Translations under genes and position numbers: made by a program
Assembly: GCA_910586735.1 (NCBI GenBank)
Contig: CAJUJW010000012.1
Coordinates: 1-55,189, forward strand
Direction: 5' to 3'
From: an uncultured Oscillibacter sp.
GTDB taxonomy: Bacteria > Bacillota > Clostridia > Oscillospirales > Oscillospiraceae
DNA: 55,189 nucleotides
In this document: positions 1 through 7,722 of the stretch, one piece after another
Numbering within the stretch: the stretch's first letter is position 1
Layout of the letters: each line of letters begins with the position of its first letter
Notes under the pieces: generated by a model
Databases searched by the model: none
What the model was told of the DNA's origin: nothing
What the model saw: the letters and a program-made list of their open reading frames with translations, nothing else

Positions 1-85
1 CTCGCCGCCAGGCGGGGACGGAGCAGAGCGGAATTTCTTCCGACGAAATGGGGGGGCATTGCGCCAGCCATCTTCATGGCTGAAT
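1..85 (-). repeat. Dispersed ~85-bp non-coding repeat, copy 1
   Basis: The first ~55 bases are nearly identical to the reverse complement of 26069-26127, and similarity continues more loosely through a small palindrome (AGCCATCTTCATGGCT here, AGCCAGCGATGGCT there). It abuts and slightly overlaps the 3' end of the last phage-like gene. The other copy lies in a plain chromosomal intergenic region, so the element belongs to the host and probably marks the end of the phage cluster. The left edge of the window cuts the repeat. Confidence 0.8.
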
Positions 86-658
86 CTCCCCCTCCGGCGG
101 CACCGCCAGTTGAAAGCTCCTCCAATTATACCCCTGCTCCTCCACAAAGCCCCAGGTGTACCCCGCCTGGTGGCACACCTCCCAGGTGAGATAGCGCAGC
201 CGGAACTCCACCTCCAGGTGGCAGGGCAGAATGTCCATGATGATCTTCTCAATTTGCTCAAACTCCGCCGGGACCCCCGCCGTGTCGGGGAACTCCACCA
301 GGATCCGGTTCGTCCCCGCCTCCAGGGCCCTGGCCCGGATGCCGCAGCCGCTGATGGCCCGGTTAATGGCCTCCGGCGTCAGGCTGTCCCCGTCGATCCG
401 CAGCAGGGCCTCAATGGCCGCCCGGCGCTCCTTCAGCATGGCGGCCGCGGGGCGGCGGAGAAACAGCGCCTCCCGGCGGCGCAGGCCCTCGTCCTCCGCC
501 GTGGCGGTGAGGCTCTCCCGCTCCACCGCGTCCAGGCGTTCCGCCAGGGCGTCCAGGCCCTTCCCCAGGGCGTAGAGCTCCGCACCGCTGAGGGAGTCCC
601 GGTCCAGCCGGTAAACCCCCAGGGGCGAGAGCAGCGCCCTCAGATACTCCTCGTACAT
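74..658 (-). CDS. Phage baseplate protein, XkdU/DUF2313-like
   Basis: This 194-residue protein is the last gene of the phage-like cluster and follows the baseplate J-type protein by one base. Its N-terminus (MYEEYLRALLSPLG) and its position match the XkdU/YmfQ (DUF2313) family, which joins the baseplate wedge to the tail fibres. It is largely helical and charged, with a C-terminal part rich in aromatic residues (YNWRSFQLAV). In PBSX-like phages the next gene is a tail fibre. Here the next 70 bases are a chromosomal repeat, so any fibre gene is missing or lies outside the window. The assignment rests on gene order and general character; there is no catalytic motif to confirm it. Confidence 0.7.
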   Translation of the reverse strand: MYEEYLRALLSPLGVYRLDRDSLSGAELYALGKGLDALAERLDAVERESLTATAEDEGLRRREALFLRRPAAAMLKERRAAIEALLRIDGDSLTPEAINRAISGCGIRARALEAGTNRILVEFPDTAGVPAEFEQIEKIIMDILPCHLEVEFRLRYLTWEVCHQAGYTWGFVEEQGYNWRSFQLAVPPEGEIQP

Positions 659-659
659 C

Positions 660-1718
660 TCAGTCCTCCATCAGGGTCACCCGCAGGGTCCCCAGCACCG
701 GCAGCACCGTGCTGTCCGCCGGGATGTCCGCCGCCGGGGCGGTGAAGCGGTAGTTCTCCACGCCCTCCAGCCCATAGAGCCTGTTCCCCAGGTCCGCCAG
801 GCGCACCGCCCGGCCCAGCAGACGCCCGCTGAAAAAGTCCGTCATGGCCTGCCGGGCCGCCGTCAGCACCGCCGCCTCGTCCGCCCCCTCTTTGGGGGCC
901 ACCTGCGCCGTCACGTCCACCGTCCTGCTGGTGGGGGCCAGGGCCTTCACCGTCACGGCGATCTCCCGCTTCTCCTGGAACTCCGCCTGGAGGCCCGCCA
1001 GCAGGTCCTCGTCCGGCAGGCCGTTCTCCCCGGTGACGTAGACGTTCACCGTCCCCGGTCCCTCCGCCCGGCCCACGGCCTTGGCCGCCGTCACGCCGGG
1101 GTAGGCCATGGCCGTGGTCTCGTACCAGGCGGCGTTGGCCCCGTTGGGCAGCCGCCGGTAGCTCTCCAGGACCCGCGCCCGGAAAGCCTCGTCGTCCTCC
1201 GCGCCGGCCCCGCCGGTAAAGGCCCTTGGGTTCGTCACCCGTGTCACGCCCACGGGACAGGCCGTCAAGAACCGGACGGCCCCCGGCACCAGGTTGCCCC
1301 CCGCGCCGGGCTCCACAGCCTCGGCGGGGGCGTCGGCGTACAGCCGGTCCGTGGGGAGGACCGTGTCCTCCGTGGTCTGGACCCGGACCTCCTCCGCCGT
1401 CATGCACACGGTGCCCGCCGGAATGGTGATGTCCATGGCGGGATAGGCCGTCACGGAAAAGCGCAGCACCCCCGCCGACCGGGTGGCCTCCAGCCGCTTC
1501 AGCCCCCGGGCCGCCCCGTGCCGGTCCAGGTAGACCCCCTGGGCCGTCTGGGGAAAGCTCTGGTCCAGCACCCATTCCGCCTGAATCTCCAAAGCCTGGA
1601 GCTCCGCCGCCGCGGCCCACAGCCGCACCGCCAGGTCGCAGCCCGCCTCCGGCGTGAAGCCCGCCCGCTCTCCAAAGTCCGCCAGCAGTTTTTCGTAAAT
1701 CTCCTCAACACTCCGCAA
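660..1718 (-). CDS. Phage baseplate protein, J-like (XkdT/gpJ)
   Basis: A protein of about 352 residues with the features of the baseplate J family: an N-terminal EIYEKLLADFGERAGF segment, a central ITIPAGTVC beta region, the PGAGGNLVPGAV turn and a GAGAEDDEAFRARVLESYR segment close to the family hallmark. In contractile tails this protein forms the baseplate wedge that triggers sheath contraction. The frame is open to 1745, but the best start is TTG at 1718, seven bases after a GGGAGGG ribosome site; a TTG at 1745 is the alternative. It sits between a gp25/XkdS-like and an XkdU-like gene, exactly the PBSX order. Length is normal for the family. Confidence 0.85.
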   Translation of the reverse strand: MRSVEEIYEKLLADFGERAGFTPEAGCDLAVRLWAAAAELQALEIQAEWVLDQSFPQTAQGVYLDRHGAARGLKRLEATRSAGVLRFSVTAYPAMDITIPAGTVCMTAEEVRVQTTEDTVLPTDRLYADAPAEAVEPGAGGNLVPGAVRFLTACPVGVTRVTNPRAFTGGAGAEDDEAFRARVLESYRRLPNGANAAWYETTAMAYPGVTAAKAVGRAEGPGTVNVYVTGENGLPDEDLLAGLQAEFQEKREIAVTVKALAPTSRTVDVTAQVAPKEGADEAAVLTAARQAMTDFFSGRLLGRAVRLADLGNRLYGLEGVENYRFTAPAADIPADSTVLPVLGTLRVTLMED

Positions 1719-1734
1719 AACGCGTCCCTCCCTT

Positions 1735-2085
1735 TTATGGCACAACCTCCACCGTCACCGGCAGGCTCTCCCCCTCATAGCGCAGCCGGACCGTCACCGC
1801 CGCCGCGCCGTCCTCGCCCTGCTCCAGCAGAACCTCCTCCACCGTCACCGGCTCCTCCGCCAGGGCCTCCGCCACGTACTGCCGGGCGGCCGCCTGCTGT
1901 TCCGGGGCGGGGAGGCGGCCCAGGGTCCACAGGCGGCTTCCCAGTTCCTCCCAGAAGGGGAAGGTCCCCCTCCGGGCCGTCAGCCGGAAGAGCGCCCGCT
2001 GCAAAAGGGCCTCCCGGTCCTGGACATGGCGCAGTCCCCCCGCGCCGTCGGCCACATAGTCCCCGTCTCTCAGCTCCAGCTCCAT
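1735..2085 (-). CDS. Phage baseplate wedge protein, XkdS/DUF2634-like (gp25-type)
   Basis: A 116-residue protein lying directly before the baseplate J gene. The segment GLRHVQDREALLQRALFRL followed by a FPFWEELGSRLW segment resembles gp25/XkdS-type lysozyme-fold wedge proteins, which bind the J-like protein in the baseplate. An AGGGGAGGACG ribosome site precedes the ATG. The C-terminal third alternates hydrophobic and charged residues, as expected for a beta-strand region. No enzymatic function is implied. The family is assigned from order, length and these motifs. Confidence 0.75.
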   Translation of the reverse strand: MELELRDGDYVADGAGGLRHVQDREALLQRALFRLTARRGTFPFWEELGSRLWTLGRLPAPEQQAAARQYVAEALAEEPVTVEEVLLEQGEDGAAAVTVRLRYEGESLPVTVEVVP

Positions 2086-2097
2086 CTCGTCCTCCCC

Positions 2098-2511
2098 TCA
2101 CTCCGCCGGGGGCGCGTAGGGCGTCCCGTTGACGCTCAGCGTCCCCTCCAGGGCCACCTCACCCGCCAGGACCAGCCTCGTCCCCCGAATCTCCACACTG
2201 CCGTCCCGCCGGAGGTACACCGCGTTTTCCCCCGGCCCGTAGAGGTAGACCTCCCCCGGCTCAATCTCCCTGGGCTCCTCCGGGGGCCGGGCCCCGGCCA
2301 CGCATTGCTCCTCGCCGCCGGGGCCGCCTTTCACCACCAGCACCGCCGTCCCGTTGGCCGGGGCCCAGAGATACCCCCCCGGCCCGTAGACCGGAAGGTC
2401 CCGGACCTCCCCCCGGGTCACCACGCCCACCTGCCGGCCGCTGATGGTGGTCACGCCCATATCCGCGCCGGACGCGGCGGCGGCGGGCCGCATTTTGCTT
2501 GAAAGCCACAT
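2098..2511 (-). CDS. Phage baseplate spike/puncturing protein, gpV or DUF2577-like
   Basis: A 137-residue protein with an OB-fold-like centre (QVGVVTRGEVRDLPVYGPGG) and a C-terminal glycine- and valine-rich beta repeat (GSVEIRGTRLVLAGEVALEG), the pattern of tail-spike needles that cap the inner tube of contractile tails. It stands in the place held by XkdR (DUF2577) in PBSX. It begins with ATG after GGAGGAAACC and is separated by 26 bases from the hub gene upstream. Whether it carries a separate tip domain cannot be told from the sequence. Confidence 0.7.
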   Translation of the reverse strand: MWLSSKMRPAAAASGADMGVTTISGRQVGVVTRGEVRDLPVYGPGGYLWAPANGTAVLVVKGGPGGEEQCVAGARPPEEPREIEPGEVYLYGPGENAVYLRRDGSVEIRGTRLVLAGEVALEGTLSVNGTPYAPPAE

Positions 2512-2537
2512 ATGGTTTCCTCCGCTCCTCTGTGTGT

Positions 2538-3485
2538 TTAAACCGAAACCGGCTTCAGTGTCAGTGTCGCCGCAGCCCCGTTCCGGCTGTCAAAGCGGCT
2601 CTCCACCTCCGCCACCCGGAAGGTCCCGCTCAGCCCCATCCGCTCCAGGGACAGGGCCACCCGGTCCCCCGGAAAGGCGGGGAAGCTGCCCGGCAGCGTC
2701 ACCTCCGCCAGCCAGGCGTCCTCCTTCGACCGCTGAATCTGATACTCCCCCGTGTACCGCATGGCGGCCCAGGTGCTCTGCCCCGGCGTGTAGATCACCC
2801 GGCGGCACTGGCCCCCCTTGTCTATCATCTCCTGGTTTTTCACCGAGGAGGTCTTGTTCCGGGTCTTGTCGATGACCAGGGCCTCGGTCAGCACGCCGTA
2901 ATGGTCCTCCCGCAGAGAACAGGAGAGCACCGGGTCCCCCTCCCCGATGGAGAGGGTCCGCCCCGGCCTCTCCGGCCCGGCCAGCAGGGCCCCCTCCCGG
3001 CTGAACCGGGGGGAGAAGCCGCCGTAGGTCCGGCAGAAGCTCTCCACCGCCTTCCACTGGCTGGTTCCCGCCGCCACGGTGTACACGGACTCCGCCCGGA
3101 GGTCCGCCGCCTCCTCGCAGCGCACGCCGTAGGGTTCTGCGTGGTTCCGCAGAATCTCCCCCAGGGTGGCGCTCTCGTAGGTGACGGGCCGGGACTCGTT
3201 GTCCAGCAGCCGGGCGGCGTAGCCCCGGCCGGAGACGGTGGCCGTCAGCCCGCCGCCGTCCAGGTTCACTGTGTACTCGTCCACCACCGCCCGGAGCATC
3301 ACCTCTCCCTTCTCCTCGGCGGCGAAGCCCGCCGCCAGGGCCAGCGCCGGGGCCATCTCCTTCTGATAGACGAAGGTGACGGTAAAGCTGTCGCAGGGCA
3401 CGCCCCCCGTATGGGTGACCCGCCAGCTGAGAAGGGGCGGAAGCCGGAACATCCGGTGGTCCGCCGTGTAAAGCGTTCCCGTCAT
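2538..3485 (-). CDS. Phage tail hub protein, XkdQ/gpD-like
   Basis: A 315-residue protein in the position of XkdQ, the baseplate hub related to phage late-control protein D. It has an N-terminal beta-rich part, a WKAVESFCRTYGG segment that resembles the hub family, and a C-terminal GDRVALSLERMGLSGTFRV stretch typical of hub beta domains. The start overlaps the end of the LysM gene by four bases (ATGA-type coupling), consistent with translation as one polycistronic message. In contractile tails this protein connects tube, spike and baseplate. Confidence 0.75.
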   Translation of the reverse strand: MTGTLYTADHRMFRLPPLLSWRVTHTGGVPCDSFTVTFVYQKEMAPALALAAGFAAEEKGEVMLRAVVDEYTVNLDGGGLTATVSGRGYAARLLDNESRPVTYESATLGEILRNHAEPYGVRCEEAADLRAESVYTVAAGTSQWKAVESFCRTYGGFSPRFSREGALLAGPERPGRTLSIGEGDPVLSCSLREDHYGVLTEALVIDKTRNKTSSVKNQEMIDKGGQCRRVIYTPGQSTWAAMRYTGEYQIQRSKEDAWLAEVTLPGSFPAFPGDRVALSLERMGLSGTFRVAEVESRFDSRNGAAATLTLKPVSV

Positions 3486-4060
3486 GGCACCCGCACCGTC
3501 CCTCCCGGATAGATGAGGTTGGGGTTCTTGATCTGGGGGTTGGCCCGGATCAGCGCCGCCAGCTCCACGCCGTACCGCCGGGCGATGCCCCAGAGGGTGT
3601 CCCCCTTGCCCACGGTGTGGACCCTGGCCGCCTGAGGAGCCGGGGCGGAAGCGCCCCCGCCGCCGTTCCCGCTCTCTGCGGCCAGGGCCGTCAGCCCCCC
3701 GTCATAGCCGCCGCAGTCCTCCCAGAACTCGAAGCGGTAGCGCACAAAGTCCGGCAGGGGCTCCTCCGCCGCCTCCAGGGCGGTGAAATAGGCCCGTTCC
3801 GTCTGCCACACCGGGTGGACCAGCAGTCCCGGCCCCTGGTCGCGGAAAACCTCCTCCAGCTCCCGGAACCGCTGGTAAGCCCCTTCCCCCGTGAAAACGC
3901 CCTCACCCTTCAACACCCGGTAGGAGCCCCCCAGCTCCTGCATCACGCACCCGCCGAAGGGAACCTGGTGGACGGCCACCCGCCGCCGGTGCTCCACCGT
4001 GTAGGTCTCCGGGTTGTGGGGCCATGTAAACTCCTTAAAGCGCATCGGCGTCAGCCGCAC
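3482..4060 (-). CDS. LysM-domain tail/baseplate protein, XkdP-like
   Basis: A 192-residue protein with an N-terminal tail-assembly part (RFKEFTWPHNPETYTVEH) and a C-terminal LysM domain starting at VHTVGKGDTLWGIARRYG and ending with NPNLIYPGGTVRVP. In PBSX the equivalent XkdP is a baseplate-linked protein whose LysM domain binds peptidoglycan. The selected start is GTG at 4060, nine bases after a GGAGG; an ATG five codons inside (MRFKEF) is possible. In ordinary phages the gene before it is the long tape measure, which is absent here. Confidence 0.85.
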   Translation of the reverse strand: MRLTPMRFKEFTWPHNPETYTVEHRRRVAVHQVPFGGCVMQELGGSYRVLKGEGVFTGEGAYQRFRELEEVFRDQGPGLLVHPVWQTERAYFTALEAAEEPLPDFVRYRFEFWEDCGGYDGGLTALAAESGNGGGGASAPAPQAARVHTVGKGDTLWGIARRYGVELAALIRANPQIKNPNLIYPGGTVRVP

Positions 4061-4096
4061 GCCGCATCCCCCCTCCCGCCGGGTCCCCGCCCGGCG

Positions 4097-4792
4097 TCAA
4101 TAGATTGTAAACCCGCCGTCATACCGCCGGGCGTCCCGCTGCACCGCCCGGGACAGCAGCCTGGCCCCGTCCTCCGCCAGGAGAACGGTCCCGCCGCCGC
4201 CCCAGGGCCCGCCCCAGCGGGAGGCGGTCAAGGCCCGCTCCGCCCCGCCCATCGGGACGGCGATACCCCCGGCAGCCTCCCCGCCGCCGGAGACACCGCC
4301 TCTCCCGGCGCTGTACTTCCCGGCGCTCTCCGCCGCCGGACTCCTCGTTTCCGCCTGGGGCCCCGCCCCGGATTCCGGTGCCTCGGCAGTGCCGCCCCGC
4401 CGGGGCGTTCGCGGGCCTGTCCCCTCCCGCGCCGCCCCCTGGAGCGTCATCACCTCCGCCGCCCGTTCCAAAAATCCGTCCCACCCGGCAAGGGGAGGGG
4501 CCTCCAAGTCCCCCGGCGGGGCTAGTCCGCCGTCTCCCTCCGCCGGGAAGTCCCGCCGGGTCCCCGGAAGCGTCTCCCCTGTTCCCGGAACCCCTCTCCA
4601 GAACACCGCCGTATATATCCCGCCACCGGCGTATCGCCCGGAGGGCCAGGCGGCGCTTTCCGCCGCCCCCAGCCCCGCCGGACTCCGCCCTTCCCCGTCC
4701 GGGGCGGTTTCGCCCTCCCGGACCTCTCCGCCGGTCAGCAGCGCCCCCAGGGCGGACCGCTGCCGCTCCAGCTCCCATTTCAGATAGTCCAT
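4097..4792 (-). CDS. Gly/Pro-rich protein of unknown function in the tape-measure position
   Basis: A 231-residue protein that I do not recognise. It begins with an amphipathic helix (MDYLKWELERQRSALG), continues through a long Gly-, Pro-, Ala-rich low-complexity middle with little predicted structure, and ends with a compact region containing LLSRAVQRDARRYDGGF. It occupies the slot between the tail assembly chaperone and the LysM protein, where contractile phages encode the tape measure, normally over 600 residues and helical. Its length and composition do not fit a normal tape measure. It may be a reduced substitute or an unrelated structural factor. Gene spacing is three bases after the upstream stop. 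Confidence 0.6.
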   Translation of the reverse strand: MDYLKWELERQRSALGALLTGGEVREGETAPDGEGRSPAGLGAAESAAWPSGRYAGGGIYTAVFWRGVPGTGETLPGTRRDFPAEGDGGLAPPGDLEAPPLAGWDGFLERAAEVMTLQGAAREGTGPRTPRRGGTAEAPESGAGPQAETRSPAAESAGKYSAGRGGVSGGGEAAGGIAVPMGGAERALTASRWGGPWGGGGTVLLAEDGARLLSRAVQRDARRYDGGFTIY

Positions 4793-4795
4793 CCG

Positions 4796-5113
4796 TCACG
4801 CTCCTCCCAGGGCCCGGAACCGGGCCGGGTCAAAGGCCGGGTTGTCCCCGGAGGAAGCCGCCTCCTCCCGGACGGGCCCGCCCCCGGACCCCAGGCGCAG
4901 CAGCAGCCTTTCCATCTCCCTGGTCGTCAGGTCCTCCAGGGCCTCCGCCTCGTCCCGGTAGACCCGTTCGCCCTGATAAAAGCAGCACTCCGCCAGCACG
5001 CGCCCGTTGCAGAGGGCCGCCCGCTCCAGGGGGTCGCCGCTCTCCCGATACTCCCGCCACAGCGCCAGCAGCCGCCCCAGGCGCAGGGGCCGCAGCTCGT
5101 CGACCTTCCTCAT
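4796..5113 (-). CDS. Phage tail assembly chaperone-like protein, XkdN-like
   Basis: A small helical protein of 105 residues starting MRKVDELRPLRLGRLL. It overlaps the tube gene stop by four bases (ATGA). Position after sheath and tube, size and helical charge pattern fit the tail assembly chaperone, which normally escorts the tape measure during tail assembly. That role is puzzling here because no standard tape measure follows. An in-frame extension upstream to 5203 exists but lies inside the tube gene and lacks a ribosome site. No slippery frameshift was identified at its end. Confidence 0.6.
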   Translation of the reverse strand: MRKVDELRPLRLGRLLALWREYRESGDPLERAALCNGRVLAECCFYQGERVYRDEAEALEDLTTREMERLLLRLGSGGGPVREEAASSGDNPAFDPARFRALGGA

Positions 5114-5493
5114 GCCGAGGTCTCGATGCGCCGGGCGGCCACCACGCTTACCTTCTCCGCCACCATGGCGTTCAGCTGCCCCTCCTCCTGGATGCCGCTC
5201 CACTGGCAGCCGCTGTAGATGATCCGCCGGTCCGGCTTGCAGATCACCAGGGAGAAGTCCGCCAGGTCGTGGAAGTTGACGCCGTCAGACACGGCGCTGT
5301 CCGTGGCGTAAAGCCGCGTCAGCTCCAAAGTATAGCGCTTCTGCCCCTCGATGGTGGCCACCGGCTCGCTCTCGCCGAAGGCTTCCACGCTCCTGGAGGT
5401 CTTGCTGGCCTTGGCGGTGTAGCTCTGCACCACCGCCACCTTTTTGCCGTCCATCTCCAGATAGATGTCGGCGCTGGTGGGAAATCCCGTCAT
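5110..5493 (-). CDS. Phage tail tube protein, XkdM-like
   Basis: A 127-residue protein directly after the sheath gene. The first third (TSADIYLEMDGKKVAVVQSY) and the YTLELTRLY segment match the beta-barrel style of XkdM-type tail tube proteins, which stack into the inner tube that the sheath surrounds. ATG at 5493 is preferred over the upstream in-frame ATG at 5511 because a GAGGGGGAGAG ribosome site lies just before it. Length is close to the usual 130-150 residues. Confidence 0.85.
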   Translation of the reverse strand: MTGFPTSADIYLEMDGKKVAVVQSYTAKASKTSRSVEAFGESEPVATIEGQKRYTLELTRLYATDSAVSDGVNFHDLADFSLVICKPDRRIIYSGCQWSGIQEEGQLNAMVAEKVSVVAARRIETSA

Positions 5494-5507
5494 GCTCTCT
5501 CCCCCTC

Positions 5508-6566
5508 TCAAATCTCAATGTGGACCGTCAGCCGCACCTGGTTCAGCCCGTGGGCCACGGAAAAGCCGAACTCCACCAGGCACACCGTGGGGTCCTCCTC
5601 CGAGGCGCTGACCCGCACCTCGTCATAGCCGGAGATGATCTCCGCCGCCAGCTTTTTCTCCAGCTCCACAATGACCTGGGACCGGATGGCCGCCCGGTTC
5701 CGGGCCGTGTTCTTGCTCCTGGAGAACCGGCTCCGCAGGGCCGCCCGCACCGCCGGAATCACGTCGTCCACCACCAGAATGGTGGTCAGCTCCCGCCAGG
5801 TGGAGTCGCTCACCCCGCCGGTCTTGGTCCGGGTGGTGACGCCCCGCACCGGGGAAGTCACGCCCCCCGCGCACTCCAGCGGCGTCACGCCGCCCCGGAC
5901 CAGGGTGTCGATGTCGGCGTCGCTGTAGTCCGCCGCCAGGCCGCTCAGGCCCTTCAGCGCCCCGCCGTTCAGGGGAACCGCCGGGTCCCCGCCCGCCGCC
6001 GCCAGGGCCGCCACCGCCGCCGCGGCGAACACGCCGGAGAGGGGCTTTCCGCCGCTGTCCAGGGCGTCGGGCCCCACCAGGACCATCCGCTCGCTGTTCA
6101 GCGCCGCCGCCCGCTCCACCAGGGCCTGCACGTCCGCCCCGGCGCAGCCCGTCACGGCGACGCGCTCGTGCCGCAGGGCGGAGGCTTCCTCCACCGCGTC
6201 CCGGAGGGCCTGCTGCACGGCCTCCTCGCCGCTGTCGCAGACCAGGACCCGCACGTCCTCCTTCCCCAGGGCGGCGAAGGCCCGCCGGTAGTCCTCCACG
6301 GCGCCCGCCTCCGCCACCCGGACCGCCGTCACCGTGGACGCGCCGTTTTCAAACAGCAGCCGCAGGATGGTGCTCATCCCCGGCGTCTCGTCCTCGCCGA
6401 AGACCGCCGCCCCGGCGGCCCAGCCCGTCACGGTGACGGGTTTGTCCGCCTCTCCCTTGGCCGCTTTTGCCGCCACGCCCACGGCCTGGGCGGCCCGCCG
6501 CCCCGTCACCACCGAGGAGGCGTCGTAGACCGAGTAGACCCCCGGCCGCTCATGCAGGTTGCTCAT
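5508..6566 (-). CDS. Contractile phage tail sheath protein, XkdK-like
   Basis: A 352-residue protein with the layout of the tail sheath family: an N-terminal ERPGVYSVYDASS strand, an alpha/beta middle with many Ala/Val residues, a VRGVTTRTKTG segment, and a C-terminal subdomain with RFSRSKNTARNRAAIRSQV and a final beta strand (NQVRLTVHIEI). The sheath contracts to drive the tube through a target envelope, so its presence shows a myovirus-type tail. It is shorter than PBSX XkdK (about 466 residues), suggesting loss of outer domains. The start overlaps the preceding gene by 17 bases. Confidence 0.9.
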   Translation of the reverse strand: MSNLHERPGVYSVYDASSVVTGRRAAQAVGVAAKAAKGEADKPVTVTGWAAGAAVFGEDETPGMSTILRLLFENGASTVTAVRVAEAGAVEDYRRAFAALGKEDVRVLVCDSGEEAVQQALRDAVEEASALRHERVAVTGCAGADVQALVERAAALNSERMVLVGPDALDSGGKPLSGVFAAAAVAALAAAGGDPAVPLNGGALKGLSGLAADYSDADIDTLVRGGVTPLECAGGVTSPVRGVTTRTKTGGVSDSTWRELTTILVVDDVIPAVRAALRSRFSRSKNTARNRAAIRSQVIVELEKKLAAEIISGYDEVRVSASEEDPTVCLVEFGFSVAHGLNQVRLTVHIEI

Positions 6567-7050
6567 GTCGCAAAACCCCTTTCAAAATAAAATCCAGGAA
6601 CGCGGGCCCCTCGTCCCGGCTCTCCGCCAGAAACAGCGCCTCGCATTTGAGCCTCCCCCGCCGGAGGAACAGCCCCGTCTCTCTCTCCCAGGCCAGCGCC
6701 TCCCAGCTGAGCTCGCCGGGCCGGATGCCCTCCGGCAGCCCGCCCAGCAAAACCGCCGCCGCCGTCTCGGCCCCCGCCTGGCAGTCCGCCGCCCGTGACC
6801 CCCGGATATCCACGGAAATCACGCCCTCCAGCCGCTTGCCGTAGACCTCCCGGACCTCGCCGCCGTCCCGTCTCTCCCCCAGGTATCCGCAGAGGCCCAA
6901 AGCCCGGCCCTCCGCCGTCCCCACGTCCACCGTGGCCAGGGGCGTTTTCCGTTCCGCCGCCCACTTGTCGGGAAAGGCGGCCTCCGCCGCCAGCCCCTGG
7001 TTCCCCAGGGCGGCAATCACCGCGTCCCGAATCTGCCTTAACTCCTTCAT
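6550..7050 (-). CDS. Phage tail completion / neck protein (XkdJ-position)
   Basis: A 166-residue protein between the head-tail connectors and the sheath. It starts MKELRQIRDAVIAAL and contains mixed alpha/beta sequence (KRLEGVISVDIRG). Overlaps by four bases at the start and 17 at the end link it translationally with its neighbours. Position suggests a tail terminator or neck protein like XkdI/XkdJ of PBSX. No diagnostic motif was recognised, so this is assignment by context. A longer in-frame reading to 7353 lies inside the neighbouring gene and is not used. Confidence 0.6.
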   Translation of the reverse strand: MKELRQIRDAVIAALGNQGLAAEAAFPDKWAAERKTPLATVDVGTAEGRALGLCGYLGERRDGGEVREVYGKRLEGVISVDIRGSRAADCQAGAETAAAVLLGGLPEGIRPGELSWEALAWERETGLFLRRGRLKCEALFLAESRDEGPAFLDFILKGVLRHEQPA

Positions 7051-7361
7051 TCCGTCTCCCTCGCCCGCTCCAGGACGGCCCGCCAGTGGCTGAGGGCCGC
7101 CCCCACATAGTGGGGCCGCCCGCTCCTCACCCGGAAGCGCCGCCCGTTCCATGTCACCGCGTCCCCGGCCTCCAGGGCCGCCCTGCCCAGATACAGCCAC
7201 AGCCGCCCGTCCAGGTGGCCGATGGCCAGCGTCTCCGGGACGCTCTCGTCCCGTTCCCGCACCGGCTGGAGGAAGGCCCGGACGCATTCCGCCGTCCCGC
7301 CCCGCTCCACCGTCACCTCCTGGCCGTACCGGTCCAGAACGCGCTCCACCCACCGGGTCAT
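7047..7361 (-). CDS. Phage head-tail connector / head closure protein
   Basis: A 104-residue protein (MTRWVERVLDRYGQEVTVER at the N-terminus) rich in beta strand, with a WNGRRFRVRSGRPHYVG segment typical of small head-closure or minor capsid proteins that often begin with a statement of strand-loop-strand. It overlaps both neighbours by four bases (ATGA). The role is inferred from size, position after the gp6-like connector and this beta pattern. An upstream in-frame extension to 7634 lies entirely within the neighbouring gene and is rejected. Confidence 0.55.
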   Translation of the reverse strand: MTRWVERVLDRYGQEVTVERGGTAECVRAFLQPVRERDESVPETLAIGHLDGRLWLYLGRAALEAGDAVTWNGRRFRVRSGRPHYVGAALSHWRAVLERARETE

Positions 7362-7714
7362 CCTTCCACCCCCTGGGCCCAGAGGCCCGCCGCCCGGACG
7401 AAGGGCTCCATCAGCCCCTCCGCCGCCTGCCGGAGGCACGCCGCCCTCCCGGCCCGGTCCCCGCCGCCCAGGTTCACGGAGATGTCCCCGGCGGAGAAGG
7501 AGGCCACTCCCCCCGCCGCCGCCAGGTCCGCCGCCGCCGTCAGGGCGGCGGCGCAGGGCAGGGCCTCGCCGCAGTCCGCCGCCGTCACCCCCTCCCGGAG
7601 GCGGCCCAGCCAGGCGGCCTCCGCCGCGGCGCACAGGGGCTCCAGCAGGGCCCGTTCCGCCTCTCCGCCGCCGGAGGCCGCCAGGGCCAGCTCCAAAATC
7701 CGCTCTCTCATCAT
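7358..7714 (-). CDS. Phage head-tail connector protein, gp6-like
   Basis: A 118-residue, almost wholly helical alanine-rich protein immediately after the major capsid gene. This size, composition and position match gp6/gp15-type adaptor proteins (XkdH position) that attach beneath the portal and form the first ring of the neck. The N-terminus is MMRERILELALAAS. No separate ribosome site of good quality is visible; nine bases separate it from the capsid stop, so translational coupling is likely. Confidence 0.55.
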   Translation of the reverse strand: MMRERILELALAASGGGEAERALLEPLCAAAEAAWLGRLREGVTAADCGEALPCAAALTAAADLAAAGGVASFSAGDISVNLGGGDRAGRAACLRQAAEGLMEPFVRAAGLWAQGVEG

Positions 7715-7722
7715 CCCGCCGC

